Source: Phyllobacterium endophyticum
GTDB lineage: Bacteria; Pseudomonadota; Alphaproteobacteria; Rhizobiales; Rhizobiaceae
Direction of reading: 5' to 3'
Assembly (NCBI RefSeq): GCF_003010935.1
Contig: NZ_PGGN01000004.1
Location: forward strand, 558,001 to 622,000
Length of the DNA: 64,000 bases
Below the pieces are notes generated by a model. That model did not search any database. It saw only the letters and a list, made by a program, of their open reading frames with translations, and was not told the DNA's origin. The position numbers were made by a program, and so were the translations under genes. Position 1 is the stretch's first letter. Each line of letters begins with the position of its first letter. Positions 31,319 through 40,347 of this stretch are shown one piece after another.

Positions 31319-31479
31319 CCATCAATTGTGCAACGCACCCATGCACCCGGCGCATACCGGCGGACTGGCGGCAGATATTGGAATCTTAGACCCTTGCCTA
31401 CGTGATGCAGGCAAAGCGATGCTCTTGCGTGCGACAAACGTCGAAAGAAAATCTTTTCAGAAAGAAGAGAAATAACGTC

Positions 31480-32376
31480 CTAATAGGACCATGTACGTGC
31501 TTTGGAGAAAAGGAAATCTCGAAAGACGTGCAATTTGGCAGCGTTCTTTATTCCCTCCGGATAACAAAAAAACGTATCGAATGACGGCAGTTCCATTTCC
31601 GGCAATAGCCGGACCAGTGTCGAATCCTTCTCCACCATGTAATCCGGCAATACGCCGATACCGACGCCTTTTTGGATGGCGCGTTTGATGGACAAAAGGT
31701 TGTTGATCTGCAGAACGGCCGGTCTGAGATTGCCATCCGACCGCCCAATGATCTCCAGCCAGTTCAAATTGGTGAGATAGGATGGAGTGGGCTCGCCGAA
31801 GCTGACGATGCGGTGGGAGTCGATCTCCTCGACATTTTCGATCTTGCCATATTTCGCAATATAGGCCGGCGACGCATAGACGTGCATGTGCACTGTAAAT
31901 AGCCGCCGCTGGATGAGATCCGGCTGCTGTGGCTGGCGCAGACGAATTGCACAATCCGCGTGCCGCATCGTCAGGTCGAGCTCTTCATTGTCGAAAAGCA
32001 GTTGCAGCTGAACCTCAGGATAAAGTTCGATGAATTCCTGCACGCGCTCAATCAGCCAGCCAGAGCCAAGACCGACAGTCGTCGTCACCCGCAATTTGCC
32101 CGATGGCCGATCCTTGCTCTCGGTAAGGCGTGAGCGGACATTCTCGAGCTTCATCAGGACTTCGTGCGCAGTGCGGTAAAGTACCTCCCCCTGCTCCGTC
32201 AGGATGAGGCCGCGGGCATGCCGGTGAAACAGGGGCACGCCAACGTCCTGCTCGAGAGCACTAACCTGACGCGAAATGGCTGATTGCGACAGATGCAACG
32301 TCTCGGCGGCATGGGTAAAGGACCCTGCCTCCGCAGCAGCATGGAATATTCGCAATTTGTCCCAATCAAGCGACAT
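31480..32376 (-). CDS. lsrB: LysR-family regulator LsrB
   Basis: The start at 32376 (MSLDWDKLRIFHAAAEAGSF) gives 298 residues and matches rhizobial LsrB closely; codons upstream to 32505 lack similarity. The winged helix-turn-helix covers residues 1-60 (LHLSQSAISRQVSALEQDVG). The effector domain has two cysteines, C142 and C271. In Sinorhizobium LsrB is a redox-responsive LysR regulator of LPS and glutathione genes and of symbiosis; that role is carried over by similarity. It lies 59 bp after trxB on the same strand, as in S. meliloti, and the AbcR-like sRNA follows it. Confidence 0.9.
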   Translation of the reverse strand: MSLDWDKLRIFHAAAEAGSFTHAAETLHLSQSAISRQVSALEQDVGVPLFHRHARGLILTEQGEVLYRTAHEVLMKLENVRSRLTESKDRPSGKLRVTTTVGLGSGWLIERVQEFIELYPEVQLQLLFDNEELDLTMRHADCAIRLRQPQQPDLIQRRLFTVHMHVYASPAYIAKYGKIENVEEIDSHRIVSFGEPTPSYLTNLNWLEIIGRSDGNLRPAVLQINNLLSIKRAIQKGVGIGVLPDYMVEKDSTLVRLLPEMELPSFDTFFCYPEGIKNAAKLHVFRDFLFSKARTWSY

Positions 32377-32435
32377 CGCGCAGTCTCTCCCCCGTTCCGG
32401 CCGCACATATCGGGACCGGTTCCACTCGATGGCTA

Positions 32436-33479
<1,044 letters not shown>

Positions 33480-33670
33480 CTATAAAGTAGTGGTTGAGCA
33501 CCCTTCGTTGCAAGGTCTTGGCTCAATATAGCCGGGTTAGCCACAGCTTGTGGCGGAACAGCGGCGTTTCCGGGCCATTTGCCGAAGCTGTTTGCAACCA
33601 TCGCGCGATGTGATTACACAGCGCGGGGAATCGCTTATGGTGCCACAATTCTCTTGGGACAGGACAAAAC

Positions 33671-34141
33671 ATGCCTTTGAAGGCCGAGCTCGACGCGATC
33701 GACTGGAAAATCCTGAAACAATTGCAGGATAATGGCCGCATAACCAATGTCGAATTGGCAGAACGCGTCGGCATATCGGCACCGCCATGTCTGCGCCGTG
33801 TACGCAAACTCGAAGAGGCAGGCATCATCCTGGGCTATCGCGCAATCCTGAATGGCGCCATTCTGGGCCAGGACATCGTCGCATTCTGCATGATCCGCCT
33901 GCACCGCCAGTCTGATGCAGATTTGAAAAGTTTTGCCGAGACGACCAAGCACTGGACGCTCGTGCGCCGGGCGTGGATGGTCTCCGGCGAGTCGGACTTT
34001 CTCTTGCACTGCGTTGCAAGCGATCTGAGCACGTTTCAGAATTTTGTCATCGAAGAACTGACATCGACGCCCAATGTGGATTCCGTCCGCACGTCGCTGA
34101 CGATCCGTTCGGTCAAGAACGAACCGCTTATGGTGCTCTAA
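33671..34141 (+). CDS. lrp: Lrp/AsnC-family transcriptional regulator (Lrp)
   Basis: The 156-residue protein starts at 33671 with AGGAC upstream. It has the AsnC-type helix-turn-helix (LDAIDWKILKQLQDNGRITN, VGISAPPCLRRVRKLEEAG) and a C-terminal RAM domain (AWMVSGESDFLLHCVASDL). The position between lps genes and trxB-lsrB matches the lrp gene of Sinorhizobium. It is divergent from trxB across 260 bp with no other feature seen. Its stop overlaps the convergent GT25 stop by four bases. Global Lrp or local function cannot be told from sequence. Confidence 0.9.
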   Translation: MPLKAELDAIDWKILKQLQDNGRITNVELAERVGISAPPCLRRVRKLEEAGIILGYRAILNGAILGQDIVAFCMIRLHRQSDADLKSFAETTKHWTLVRRAWMVSGESDFLLHCVASDLSTFQNFVIEELTSTPNVDSVRTSLTIRSVKNEPLMVL

Positions 34142-34860
34142 CGCCGCATCTTATTGTAGACGTAGAGCCTCACGCGATACCAGGGACGCAGGATCTCCCG
34201 CCTCAGCCGCCCGCCGAACGTCTTGTTCTTGCCCTGAACGACCGACCCGCCGAGATCGATCTCGCGAATGGTGATCGGTCGCGCTGACAAAACCCGGGCG
34301 CCGTGCACCCAGGTCATCTGTATCGTCGTGTCCACCGGCCTGTCGAAGCGTTCCGTAGCAGCAAGGAGCGCGATGGCAGCTTCGCGTCCGACGAGTTGCA
34401 TCTGCATTCCAAGTCCGGGCAGTTCTGGATGAATGATGCTGCCCTCACCTCTGCGCGCCACTTGCAGGCCCGCCTCGCCACGCGGCCAGCGCGGGAACCG
34501 GATGTAATCTTGCGGCTGCACCATATCGATCGCCAGTTGCAACTGTGCAGCGAAACCGCCATCCACATCGACGTCGTCCTCGATGACAAGGCCGGCATCC
34601 AGTCCCCTGTCGACGATTGCCTGCCAAGCCTTGCGATGCGAGAGAAAACAGGCGACCTCGGACTTCCTGAGTTCAAAGGGATAACGGGGTCTGTGCAAAG
34701 ATCGCGTGTAGACAGCGGCAATATCTTCCTCGCCCATGTCAAGGGCATCGACTGCATCGAGGATCTGCGCTTTCATGGCCAATCGGCCAACTAATCCGCG
34801 AGCATGTTCGCCGCGACGTGCCGCGCGCTTGAGATGGATGATGAAGGCCTCAACCTTCAC
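34138..34860 (-). CDS. Glycosyltransferase family 25 (LPS biosynthesis)
   Basis: This 240-residue protein belongs to GT25 (LOS/LPS glycosyltransferases). The N-terminal VEAFIIHLKRAARRGEHARG, the SEVACFLSHRKAWQAIVD motif and the metal-binding DxD-like GLVIEDDVDVDGGF are diagnostic, followed by the GMQMQLVGREAAI segment. It starts with GTG at 34860, overlapping the lpsB stop by four bases (GTGA), so the two are translationally coupled in a greA-lpsB-GT25 operon. It probably adds a sugar to the LPS core. In S. meliloti three genes (lpsE, lpsD, lpsC) occupy this interval, as I recall. Confidence 0.88.
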   Translation of the reverse strand: MKVEAFIIHLKRAARRGEHARGLVGRLAMKAQILDAVDALDMGEEDIAAVYTRSLHRPRYPFELRKSEVACFLSHRKAWQAIVDRGLDAGLVIEDDVDVDGGFAAQLQLAIDMVQPQDYIRFPRWPRGEAGLQVARRGEGSIIHPELPGLGMQMQLVGREAAIALLAATERFDRPVDTTIQMTWVHGARVLSARPITIREIDLGGSVVQGKNKTFGGRLRREILRPWYRVRLYVYNKMRR

Positions 34861-35918
34861 GATCTCGATCCGCGCGCGAAAAGCTGCTCGTAAACCTCGC
34901 GGATGCGTTCGGCTTCCTTCTGCAGCGGGAAGTTGCGGGAAACGTGCACCAGCGCAAGCTTGCCCGCCTCTTCACACAGGGCGGGATCGGCAAGATAGCA
35001 CGCAACTGCCTGCTCTAGTGCCGGTCCGTTTCCGGCAGGAACGACAATTCCGGTTTCGGGCTCGATCATCTCCGAATAAGCGCCGGCGTCGCTCGCAACC
35101 ACGGCTGTTTGCGACGCCATGGCCTCGAGCGGCGTGAGGCCGAAGCCCTCGTTGCGGGATGGTGCAACGTAAAGCGCCATGCGCCGATACCAGATACGCA
35201 CATCCGGCACCTCGCCGAGGAATATGATGCGGTCCTGAAGCCCGGCTTTCATGATCCTGTCGCGCAAGCCCTGCTCGAAGCTTCTGTATTCGACGGTCGT
35301 ACGGCCGGTCATGACCGCTGTCCAGTCGGGGTATTGCGGCAGCAGGTTGATCATCGCATCAACGAACAGATCCGTGCCCTTCGACGGACGAATGCGCCCC
35401 GAGCAGCCGACAAGATAGCGCCCTGGTAACCCGGAGGCGGCAAACCTGTCCTCTTCATCCCGTGGCGGATGGAATCTTTCCGTATCGACGCCATGCATGA
35501 TCACCGTATGCGGCACCTGCAGAAAGCTGCCGGATTTGCCGCTTGTTGCGATCACGCCATGCATGCGGCGGATCAGCCATTTGGTGAAAGGCCTGTGATC
35601 GCGCTGGGCAGCGGAGGTGAACAAAAGCTCGAGCTTCATGCGCAGCACATGGCGCATGACAATACCGGCAATCATCTCGATGTTGCGACGGGCGTGCCAA
35701 ATGCGGAATGGCCTGTTCTTCGGCCTGAACCAAAGACCGGGCAGCGACAGCCATCCCATATTGGGAAGGTCGGCCGGAAGGCCCGGACCCATGGTCACGA
35801 TTTTCAGGCCCTGGGCCCGCTGGACCGGAACGAGTTGAACGATAGTCGAGGTGACCCCCGAAAGCTTGCGCTTGAAATTCGGAGCGATCACCTCGACGCT
35901 GCTCAGCGGATCCCGCAC
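34857..35918 (-). CDS. lpsB: LPS core glycosyltransferase (GT4), LpsB/LpcC-like
   Basis: This 353-residue retaining glycosyltransferase has the GT4 (GT-B fold) signatures: N-terminal VIAPNFKRKLSGVTSTIVQL, the central GCSGRIRPSKGTDLFVDAMI and the nucleotide-sugar motif APSRNEGFGLTPLEAMAS (E-x7-E). Sequence and the position after greA point to LpsB/LpcC, the mannosyltransferase of the rhizobial and Brucella LPS core. It starts five bases after greA stops, so co-transcription is likely. The exact donor sugar is inferred from the family. Confidence 0.85.
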   Translation of the reverse strand: MRDPLSSVEVIAPNFKRKLSGVTSTIVQLVPVQRAQGLKIVTMGPGLPADLPNMGWLSLPGLWFRPKNRPFRIWHARRNIEMIAGIVMRHVLRMKLELLFTSAAQRDHRPFTKWLIRRMHGVIATSGKSGSFLQVPHTVIMHGVDTERFHPPRDEEDRFAASGLPGRYLVGCSGRIRPSKGTDLFVDAMINLLPQYPDWTAVMTGRTTVEYRSFEQGLRDRIMKAGLQDRIIFLGEVPDVRIWYRRMALYVAPSRNEGFGLTPLEAMASQTAVVASDAGAYSEMIEPETGIVVPAGNGPALEQAVACYLADPALCEEAGKLALVHVSRNFPLQKEAERIREVYEQLFARGSRS

Positions 35919-35923
35919 GAAGT

Positions 35924-36397
35924 CTAGACGAACCTGAAACCGATGATTTCGTAAGATCGCGCACCACCGGGTGCATTGACTTCGATCGTCTCGCCTTCAC
36001 TCTTGCCAATCAGCGCGCGCGCAATCGGCGAGGAAATCGAGATGCGGCCCGCCTTGGGATCAGCTTCCTGATCGCCGACAATCTGGTAAACCTTTTCCTC
36101 TTCCGTATCCTCATCGATCAGTTGGATCGTGGCGCCAAATTTGATCTTGTCGCCTGACAGCTTGGAAATATCGATGATTTCGGCGCGTGCCGTATAATCC
36201 TCAAGCTCGCCGACCCGGCCTTCATTGTGGCTCTGGGCTTCCTTGGCGGCGTGGTATTCGGCATTCTCCGAAAGGTCGCCATGGGCGCGCGCTTCCGAAA
36301 TAGCCGCAATGATACGTGGACGTTCTTCCTGCTGGCGCCAGCGCAACTCCTCCTTGAGCTTGTCGAATCCAGCCTGAGTCATCGGGACCTTTTCCAT
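35924..36397 (-). CDS. greA: Transcription elongation factor GreA
   Basis: GreA rescues backtracked RNA polymerase by stimulating transcript cleavage. The ATG at 36397 ([20 protein letters not shown]) follows GGAGAGGGC and gives 157 residues. The N-terminal coiled coil carries the acidic tip in [17 protein letters not shown] (D and E residues that coordinate catalytic Mg), and the C-terminal FKBP-like domain ends [14 protein letters not shown]. It is the first gene of an operon with lpsB and the GT25 gene. A terminator hairpin in its leader suggests attenuation. Confidence 0.96.
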   Translation of the reverse strand: MEKVPMTQAGFDKLKEELRWRQQEERPRIIAAISEARAHGDLSENAEYHAAKEAQSHNEGRVGELEDYTARAEIIDISKLSGDKIKFGATIQLIDEDTEEEKVYQIVGDQEADPKAGRISISSPIARALIGKSEGETIEVNAPGGARSYEIIGFRFV

Positions 36398-36427
36398 GCC
36401 CTCTCCTTTCGTAGTCAACTATCGAAC

Positions 36428-36443
36428 GGCACCGGCCGGTGCC
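36428..36443. repeat. 16-bp perfect palindrome in the greA leader
   Basis: GGCACCGGCCGGTGCC is fully self-complementary and lies between the leader terminator and the greA ribosome site. It could be a protein site or an extra RNA hairpin. Confidence 0.5.
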
Positions 36444-36450
36444 CCTCAAC

Positions 36451-36494
36451 ACAAAAAGAAAACGGTCGCCGAAGTCCAAGACTCCGGAACCGTT
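36451..36494 (-). promoter_or_regulatory. Intrinsic terminator in the greA leader (GraL-like attenuator)
   Basis: On the minus strand an outer stem AACGGT/ACCGTT (36489-36494 with 36461-36466) and an inner stem CCGGAGTC/GACTTCGG with one G-U are capped by a short loop, followed by TTTTCTTTTTGT (down to 36451). It lies 54 bp before greA and after a possible -10 at 36511-36516. Termination here would give a ~50-nt leader RNA, like GraL of E. coli greA. Confidence 0.72.
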
Positions 36495-36510
36495 CAGTCG
36501 TTCGTGACTT

Positions 36511-36516
36511 AATATA
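36511..36516 (-). promoter_or_regulatory. Possible -10 element of greA
   Basis: TATATT on the minus strand, preceded by GC (the alphaproteobacterial CTATAT form). No good -35 is seen at 16-18 bp. A start near 36504 would put the leader terminator in the transcript. Confidence 0.35.
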
Positions 36517-36675
36517 GCACTGTTTCCAGCGATTTCACGAACAAAGTGGAAAATGTCGCACGGCAAGATTTGTTCCGGTGGCCAAACCCCGGCGTAGCCC
36601 ATTCACACCACTGTGAGACGACCGGATCAGCAAACCATGCACAATAATAGCGGATGCCGAGGAGGAATGTCGTCA

Positions 36676-37815
36676 ATGAACCAGCTATTGCGCATTACGT
36701 CAGTCATCACCTTCGCTGCCCTGTCGTCGTTCGCGTCATTGGCACTGGCGAAAGATTTCAAGACGCAAACGGTCACGATATCGGCTGAGACAATCGCCAG
36801 CGGCCTCGATCATCCATGGGGTCTCGCCTTTCTTCCCGATGGCGCACTGCTGGTAACGGAGCGCGGTGGGAAGATCCGTATCGTTAGGGATGGCAAAGTA
36901 TCCAGGCCCGTAGCCGATGTGCCCAAGGTGGCTGTCAGGGGTGAAGGCGGTTTGCTCGATGTGGCGCTTGCGCCGGACTTCGCCAAGAGCGGGACGATCT
37001 ATTTCAGCTACACGCAACCTCGGCAGGATGGTGTCGGTACAGTGATGGCGAGCGCCAGGCTGGCCCGCGATGCTGATGGAGCCGAACTCGAAAACGTCAA
37101 GGTTCTGCTATCGGTAAAGCAAAGCACCAGGGGATGGTCGCATTTCGGCTCGCGTATTCTCGTTGCGCCCAACGGCAAGATCTTTGTCACGATCGGCGAC
37201 CAGGGCACCATGAAGCGCTCGCAGGACTTCAAGGACGAGGCGGGGTCCATTCTTCGCATCGATGCTGACGGAAGTGCGCCCTCCGACAACCCGTTTGCCG
37301 ACGGCGGACAGGCGCTGGCCGAAATTTGGTCCAAGGGACATCGCAATCCGCAAGGTCTGGTCTGGGATGCCGTAACGGATTCCCCGTTGATCGTCGACCA
37401 TGGGGCCAAGGGCGGGGACGAGATCAACCAACCCCAACCCGGCAAAAACTACGGCTGGCCTGTCATTACTTACGGTGTCGACTATTCCGGCGCAAAAATC
37501 GGTGTTGGGACCCATGCGGAAGGCTACGAGCAACCGCTCCATTACTGGGATCCGTCCATAGCTCCCTCGGGTCTTGCAGTGTACGATGGTGCCATGTTCC
37601 CCGAGTGGAAGGGCGATCTTCTTCTGGGCGCGCTCAAGGCCCGGATGCTCGTGCGTATGGACCGCGATGACAAAGGCGCGATCAAGTCCGAAGAACGGAT
37701 GCTGAAGGGCGCGTTTGGTCGTATTCGCGATGTGCGCGTAGCGAACGATGGTTCGATCTATCTGCTCACCGACGAAGGCGAAGGCAAAATCATCCGGCTG
37801 ACGCGCGCCGGTTGA
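36676..37815 (+). CDS. PQQ-dependent aldose (glucose/sorbosone-type) sugar dehydrogenase
   Basis: The start at 36676 (MNQLLRITSVITFAAL) puts GGAGG ten bases upstream; the ATG at 36667 is too close to that site. The 379-residue protein has a signal peptide ending SLALA and is periplasmic. The six-blade soluble glucose dehydrogenase fold is shown by LDHPWGLAFLPDGALLVTER, GEGGLLDVALAPDF, SIWSKGHRNPQGLVWD-like EIWSKGHRNPQGLVWD, HGAKGGDEINQPQPGKNYGW and YWDPSIAPSGLAVYDG. The family oxidises aldoses with PQQ. No pqq biosynthesis genes are in the window, so the cofactor must be made or taken up elsewhere. Confidence 0.9.
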   Translation: MNQLLRITSVITFAALSSFASLALAKDFKTQTVTISAETIASGLDHPWGLAFLPDGALLVTERGGKIRIVRDGKVSRPVADVPKVAVRGEGGLLDVALAPDFAKSGTIYFSYTQPRQDGVGTVMASARLARDADGAELENVKVLLSVKQSTRGWSHFGSRILVAPNGKIFVTIGDQGTMKRSQDFKDEAGSILRIDADGSAPSDNPFADGGQALAEIWSKGHRNPQGLVWDAVTDSPLIVDHGAKGGDEINQPQPGKNYGWPVITYGVDYSGAKIGVGTHAEGYEQPLHYWDPSIAPSGLAVYDGAMFPEWKGDLLLGALKARMLVRMDRDDKGAIKSEERMLKGAFGRIRDVRVANDGSIYLLTDEGEGKIIRLTRAG

Positions 37816-37903
37816 TTTCCACCCTTGATGCGCTCGATCACAATCGCTAGAGACCGGTGAATGCGGGCTCGGAGTTGACCGCGAAACTTCTTGCGGGATT
37901 CTC

Positions 37904-38794
37904 ATGACGCATGGTCGCGCCAATATATTGCTGCTTGTCGCGGGAGCCATTTGGGGCTTTGGTTTTGTTGCCCAATCCAGCGCAATGGCCAGTGTGGGGC
38001 CGTTCATGTTTGTCAGCCTGCGCTTCTTTCTCGCCGCCCTGACAGTCATCCCGCTTGCACTTCGAGAAGCGAGGGCAGCGCCGGTGAAGCTCACGCGCGC
38101 CGACTATAACGGCTTCTTTTTCATAGGCGTCCTGCTCTTTGCGGGAGCCGCACTGCAACAGATAGGCATGCAAACCACGTCCGTCACCAATGCGGGCTTT
38201 CTGACCGGACTATACGTGGTCATGGTGCCTTTTCTTGCCGTCATCCTGTTTTGGCAATGGCCGCACCCTATCGTCTGGCCCTGCGCCTTGGCAGCACTCG
38301 CAGGCATTTTCCTATTGTCTGGAGGACATCTCGACGGCCTTACGATCGGAGATTGGCTGATTGTTGCATGTGCCGTCTTCTGGGCGCTGCAGATCATTTT
38401 CATCAACCGGTTGGGCATGAAAAGCGGCAGGCCCATCATGTTGTCTTTTGTTCAGTTCATGGTCTGCGGAGTTCTCGGGCTTGTAGCCACGTCGTTCACC
38501 GAGCGCAGCGAACTCTTCTCCATCCTGGCGGCAGCGCCGGAAATTCTATTCGCCGGTGTCATCTCCTCAGGCATCGGTTTCACGCTTCAAGCCGTGGGTC
38601 AGCGCTTCACAACCGCTCCGCAAGCCGCAATCATGCTGTCTTCCGAGGCGTTGTTTGCAGCTCTCTTCGGTGCGATGCTGCTCGGCGAACGCCTGTCTCT
38701 TCAGGGCTCGGTGGGATGTGCGCTCATTTTCCTCGCGATGATCGCCGTGGAGTTGATTCCCGCTCTGCGCAGCCGGGCAAGGGTCAGGCCTTGA
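37904..38794 (+). CDS. EamA/DMT-superfamily transporter
   Basis: This 296-residue inner-membrane protein has about ten transmembrane helices arranged as two EamA repeats (LLLVAGAIWGFGFVAQSSAM, and the second starting WLIVACAVFWALQIIFINRL). The conserved TSVTNAGFLTGLYVVMVPFL and SSEALFAALFGAMLLGERL segments mark a drug/metabolite transporter. Such proteins often export amino acids or small metabolites; substrate is unknown. The end overlaps the convergent DUF486 gene by 11 bp. Confidence 0.9.
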   Translation: MTHGRANILLLVAGAIWGFGFVAQSSAMASVGPFMFVSLRFFLAALTVIPLALREARAAPVKLTRADYNGFFFIGVLLFAGAALQQIGMQTTSVTNAGFLTGLYVVMVPFLAVILFWQWPHPIVWPCALAALAGIFLLSGGHLDGLTIGDWLIVACAVFWALQIIFINRLGMKSGRPIMLSFVQFMVCGVLGLVATSFTERSELFSILAAAPEILFAGVISSGIGFTLQAVGQRFTTAPQAAIMLSSEALFAALFGAMLLGERLSLQGSVGCALIFLAMIAVELIPALRSRARVRP

Positions 38795-39134
38795 AGATCA
38801 ACGTGGCTCCGCCGGCGATCAAGGCAAACCCGGCGACATGCTGCCAGGTGAACGCCTCTTTCAGATAGAAAACAGAAAATACGCTGAACACGACAAGGGT
38901 GATGACCTCCTGCATGGTCTTGAGCTCGGCAGTCGAATAGACCGTGTGACCGATACGATTGGCGGGGATGGCCAGCCAATATTCCATCAGGGCAATACCC
39001 CAACTGGTGAAGACCACGAGCGCAAGTGGTGCGGTGGGATATTTCAAGTGGCCGTACCAGGCGAAGGTCATGAAGACATTCGAGGCAACAAGAAGAAAAA
39101 TCGGCAGAAGCGATGGCGATAGAAGAGACGTCAT
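38784..39134 (-). CDS. DUF486 (DMT-like) small membrane protein
   Basis: The start at 39134 (MTSLLSPSLLPIFLL) follows GGAT and gives 116 residues, the family length. Four hydrophobic helices are visible, with the DUF486 motifs ASNVFMTFAWYGHLK, WGIALMEYWLAIPANRIG and LKTMQEVITLVVFSVFSVFY. The family belongs to the drug/metabolite transporter superfamily and probably works as a dimer; substrate is unknown. Long in-frame codons upstream to 39293 are not part of the family. Confidence 0.88.
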   Translation of the reverse strand: MTSLLSPSLLPIFLLVASNVFMTFAWYGHLKYPTAPLALVVFTSWGIALMEYWLAIPANRIGHTVYSTAELKTMQEVITLVVFSVFSVFYLKEAFTWQHVAGFALIAGGATLIFKA

Positions 39135-39340
39135 GATGGGTATCCGGAAGGAAGGGGAATGGAGGAGGAAGGAAGAAGAAGCGAATGGTTTGGCTGATTG
39201 CAGCAAAATCAATCCGGGAGCAACGGGCCAGCGGATCACATTTTCGACGTAGGTCTTAACACCGGCGCTGACCATTCCTTTACAATTTGTCACTATCTTT
39301 AGGCGCCTGTGCCTTTTCGAGGCAAAGGGGATGTGGTGAC

Positions 39341-40339
39341 ATGAGTAGTGCGTTGTCGTCCGCTACACGCCTCAGGCGTTTATCTATGGCTGTTATTCTG
39401 TGCACCACCACAGCGCTCAGTGCATGCGGCATGGGCGATGTGCGGCGGCCCATGGCCGACGTTGGCGATTCAGATACTTCCGTGGCCAGCCAATCGCTCG
39501 CCAGCGAAGAGAGCAACGGTGTCGCCGAGGAGAACCAGTTACGGGCTAGCGCCGAGCCGGGGGAGTTCGCTGCCCAGGAGCCCGAGATTCTCTCCGCGTC
39601 AGACGTAGCGCAAGCACCTGACCAGCAGCCGGACACGATTGTCGTGCCGGAAGCGCCGCAGGTCGCGGAGCCGAAGCGTTACTCCTTGCCGGAATCCGAA
39701 CCGGCCTCCGACGACGCGGAAAGCTATGGCTATTCGGGCGGTATTCGCGACCCTATTGCGCGCGGGGAAACCAGGCTCGCCATGTCAGGCAGCGAGACCG
39801 CATGCCGGACCCAACTCAAACAACTTGGCGTTGTTTTTCAAGAGCGCGATCCAATCAACGATGGAGGAGTCTGCCGGATTGACCATCCTTTGACCGTCAG
39901 CGGTTTCTCCAGCGGCCGCATCAGGCTGAAACCGAGCGCGACCTTGAACTGCCAGATGACCTTGGCCTTTGCCCGCTGGGTCAAGGGGGATCTCTCGCCG
40001 TCGACCCGGCTGCGCTATCTCTCTGGCATTAACACTATCCATCAGGCATCAAGTTATTCCTGCCGCACCATGAGCAGTCAGCGTGGACGCAGTATGTCCG
40101 AACATTCCAAGGGCAATGCGCTGGATATTTCCAGGATCACTCTCAACAACGGCAAGGCTATTCAGGTGCAAAAGCCCGGCTGGTTCGCTTTCCGCCAGCG
40201 AGGCCTGTTAAACACCGTCCGTTCGGATGCCTGCGACTATTTCACGACGGTTCTTGGGCCCGGTTATGACAGGTTCCACGGTACGCATTTCCACTTTGAT
40301 CTGATGCAGCGGCGCAATGGACGTCGCGCCTGCCGTTAG
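39341..40339 (+). CDS. Extensin-like C-terminal domain lipoprotein
   Basis: The ATG at 39341 (MSSALSSATRLRRLSMAVIL) is preceded by GGGG and gives 332 residues. A lipobox LSAC with Cys29 suggests an outer-membrane or periplasmic lipoprotein. A Pro/Glu/Ala-rich disordered region (about 35-150) leads to an extensin-like domain (about 155-332): GGVCRIDHPLTVSGF, SYSCRTMSSQRGRSMSEHSK and GNALDISRITLNNG, ending HGTHFHFDL. The C-terminal part resembles D-Ala-D-Ala carboxypeptidase/endolysin folds (His and Asp residues for zinc), so cell-wall hydrolysis is possible but unproven. Confidence 0.86.
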   Translation: MSSALSSATRLRRLSMAVILCTTTALSACGMGDVRRPMADVGDSDTSVASQSLASEESNGVAEENQLRASAEPGEFAAQEPEILSASDVAQAPDQQPDTIVVPEAPQVAEPKRYSLPESEPASDDAESYGYSGGIRDPIARGETRLAMSGSETACRTQLKQLGVVFQERDPINDGGVCRIDHPLTVSGFSSGRIRLKPSATLNCQMTLAFARWVKGDLSPSTRLRYLSGINTIHQASSYSCRTMSSQRGRSMSEHSKGNALDISRITLNNGKAIQVQKPGWFAFRQRGLLNTVRSDACDYFTTVLGPGYDRFHGTHFHFDLMQRRNGRRACR

Positions 40340-40347
40340 GGCGCTGC

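Noticed and set aside
31090-31437. Possible 115-aa protein on the minus strand
   Set aside because: It overlaps the AbcR-like sRNA and its terminator; composition and the RNA features argue for a non-coding gene.
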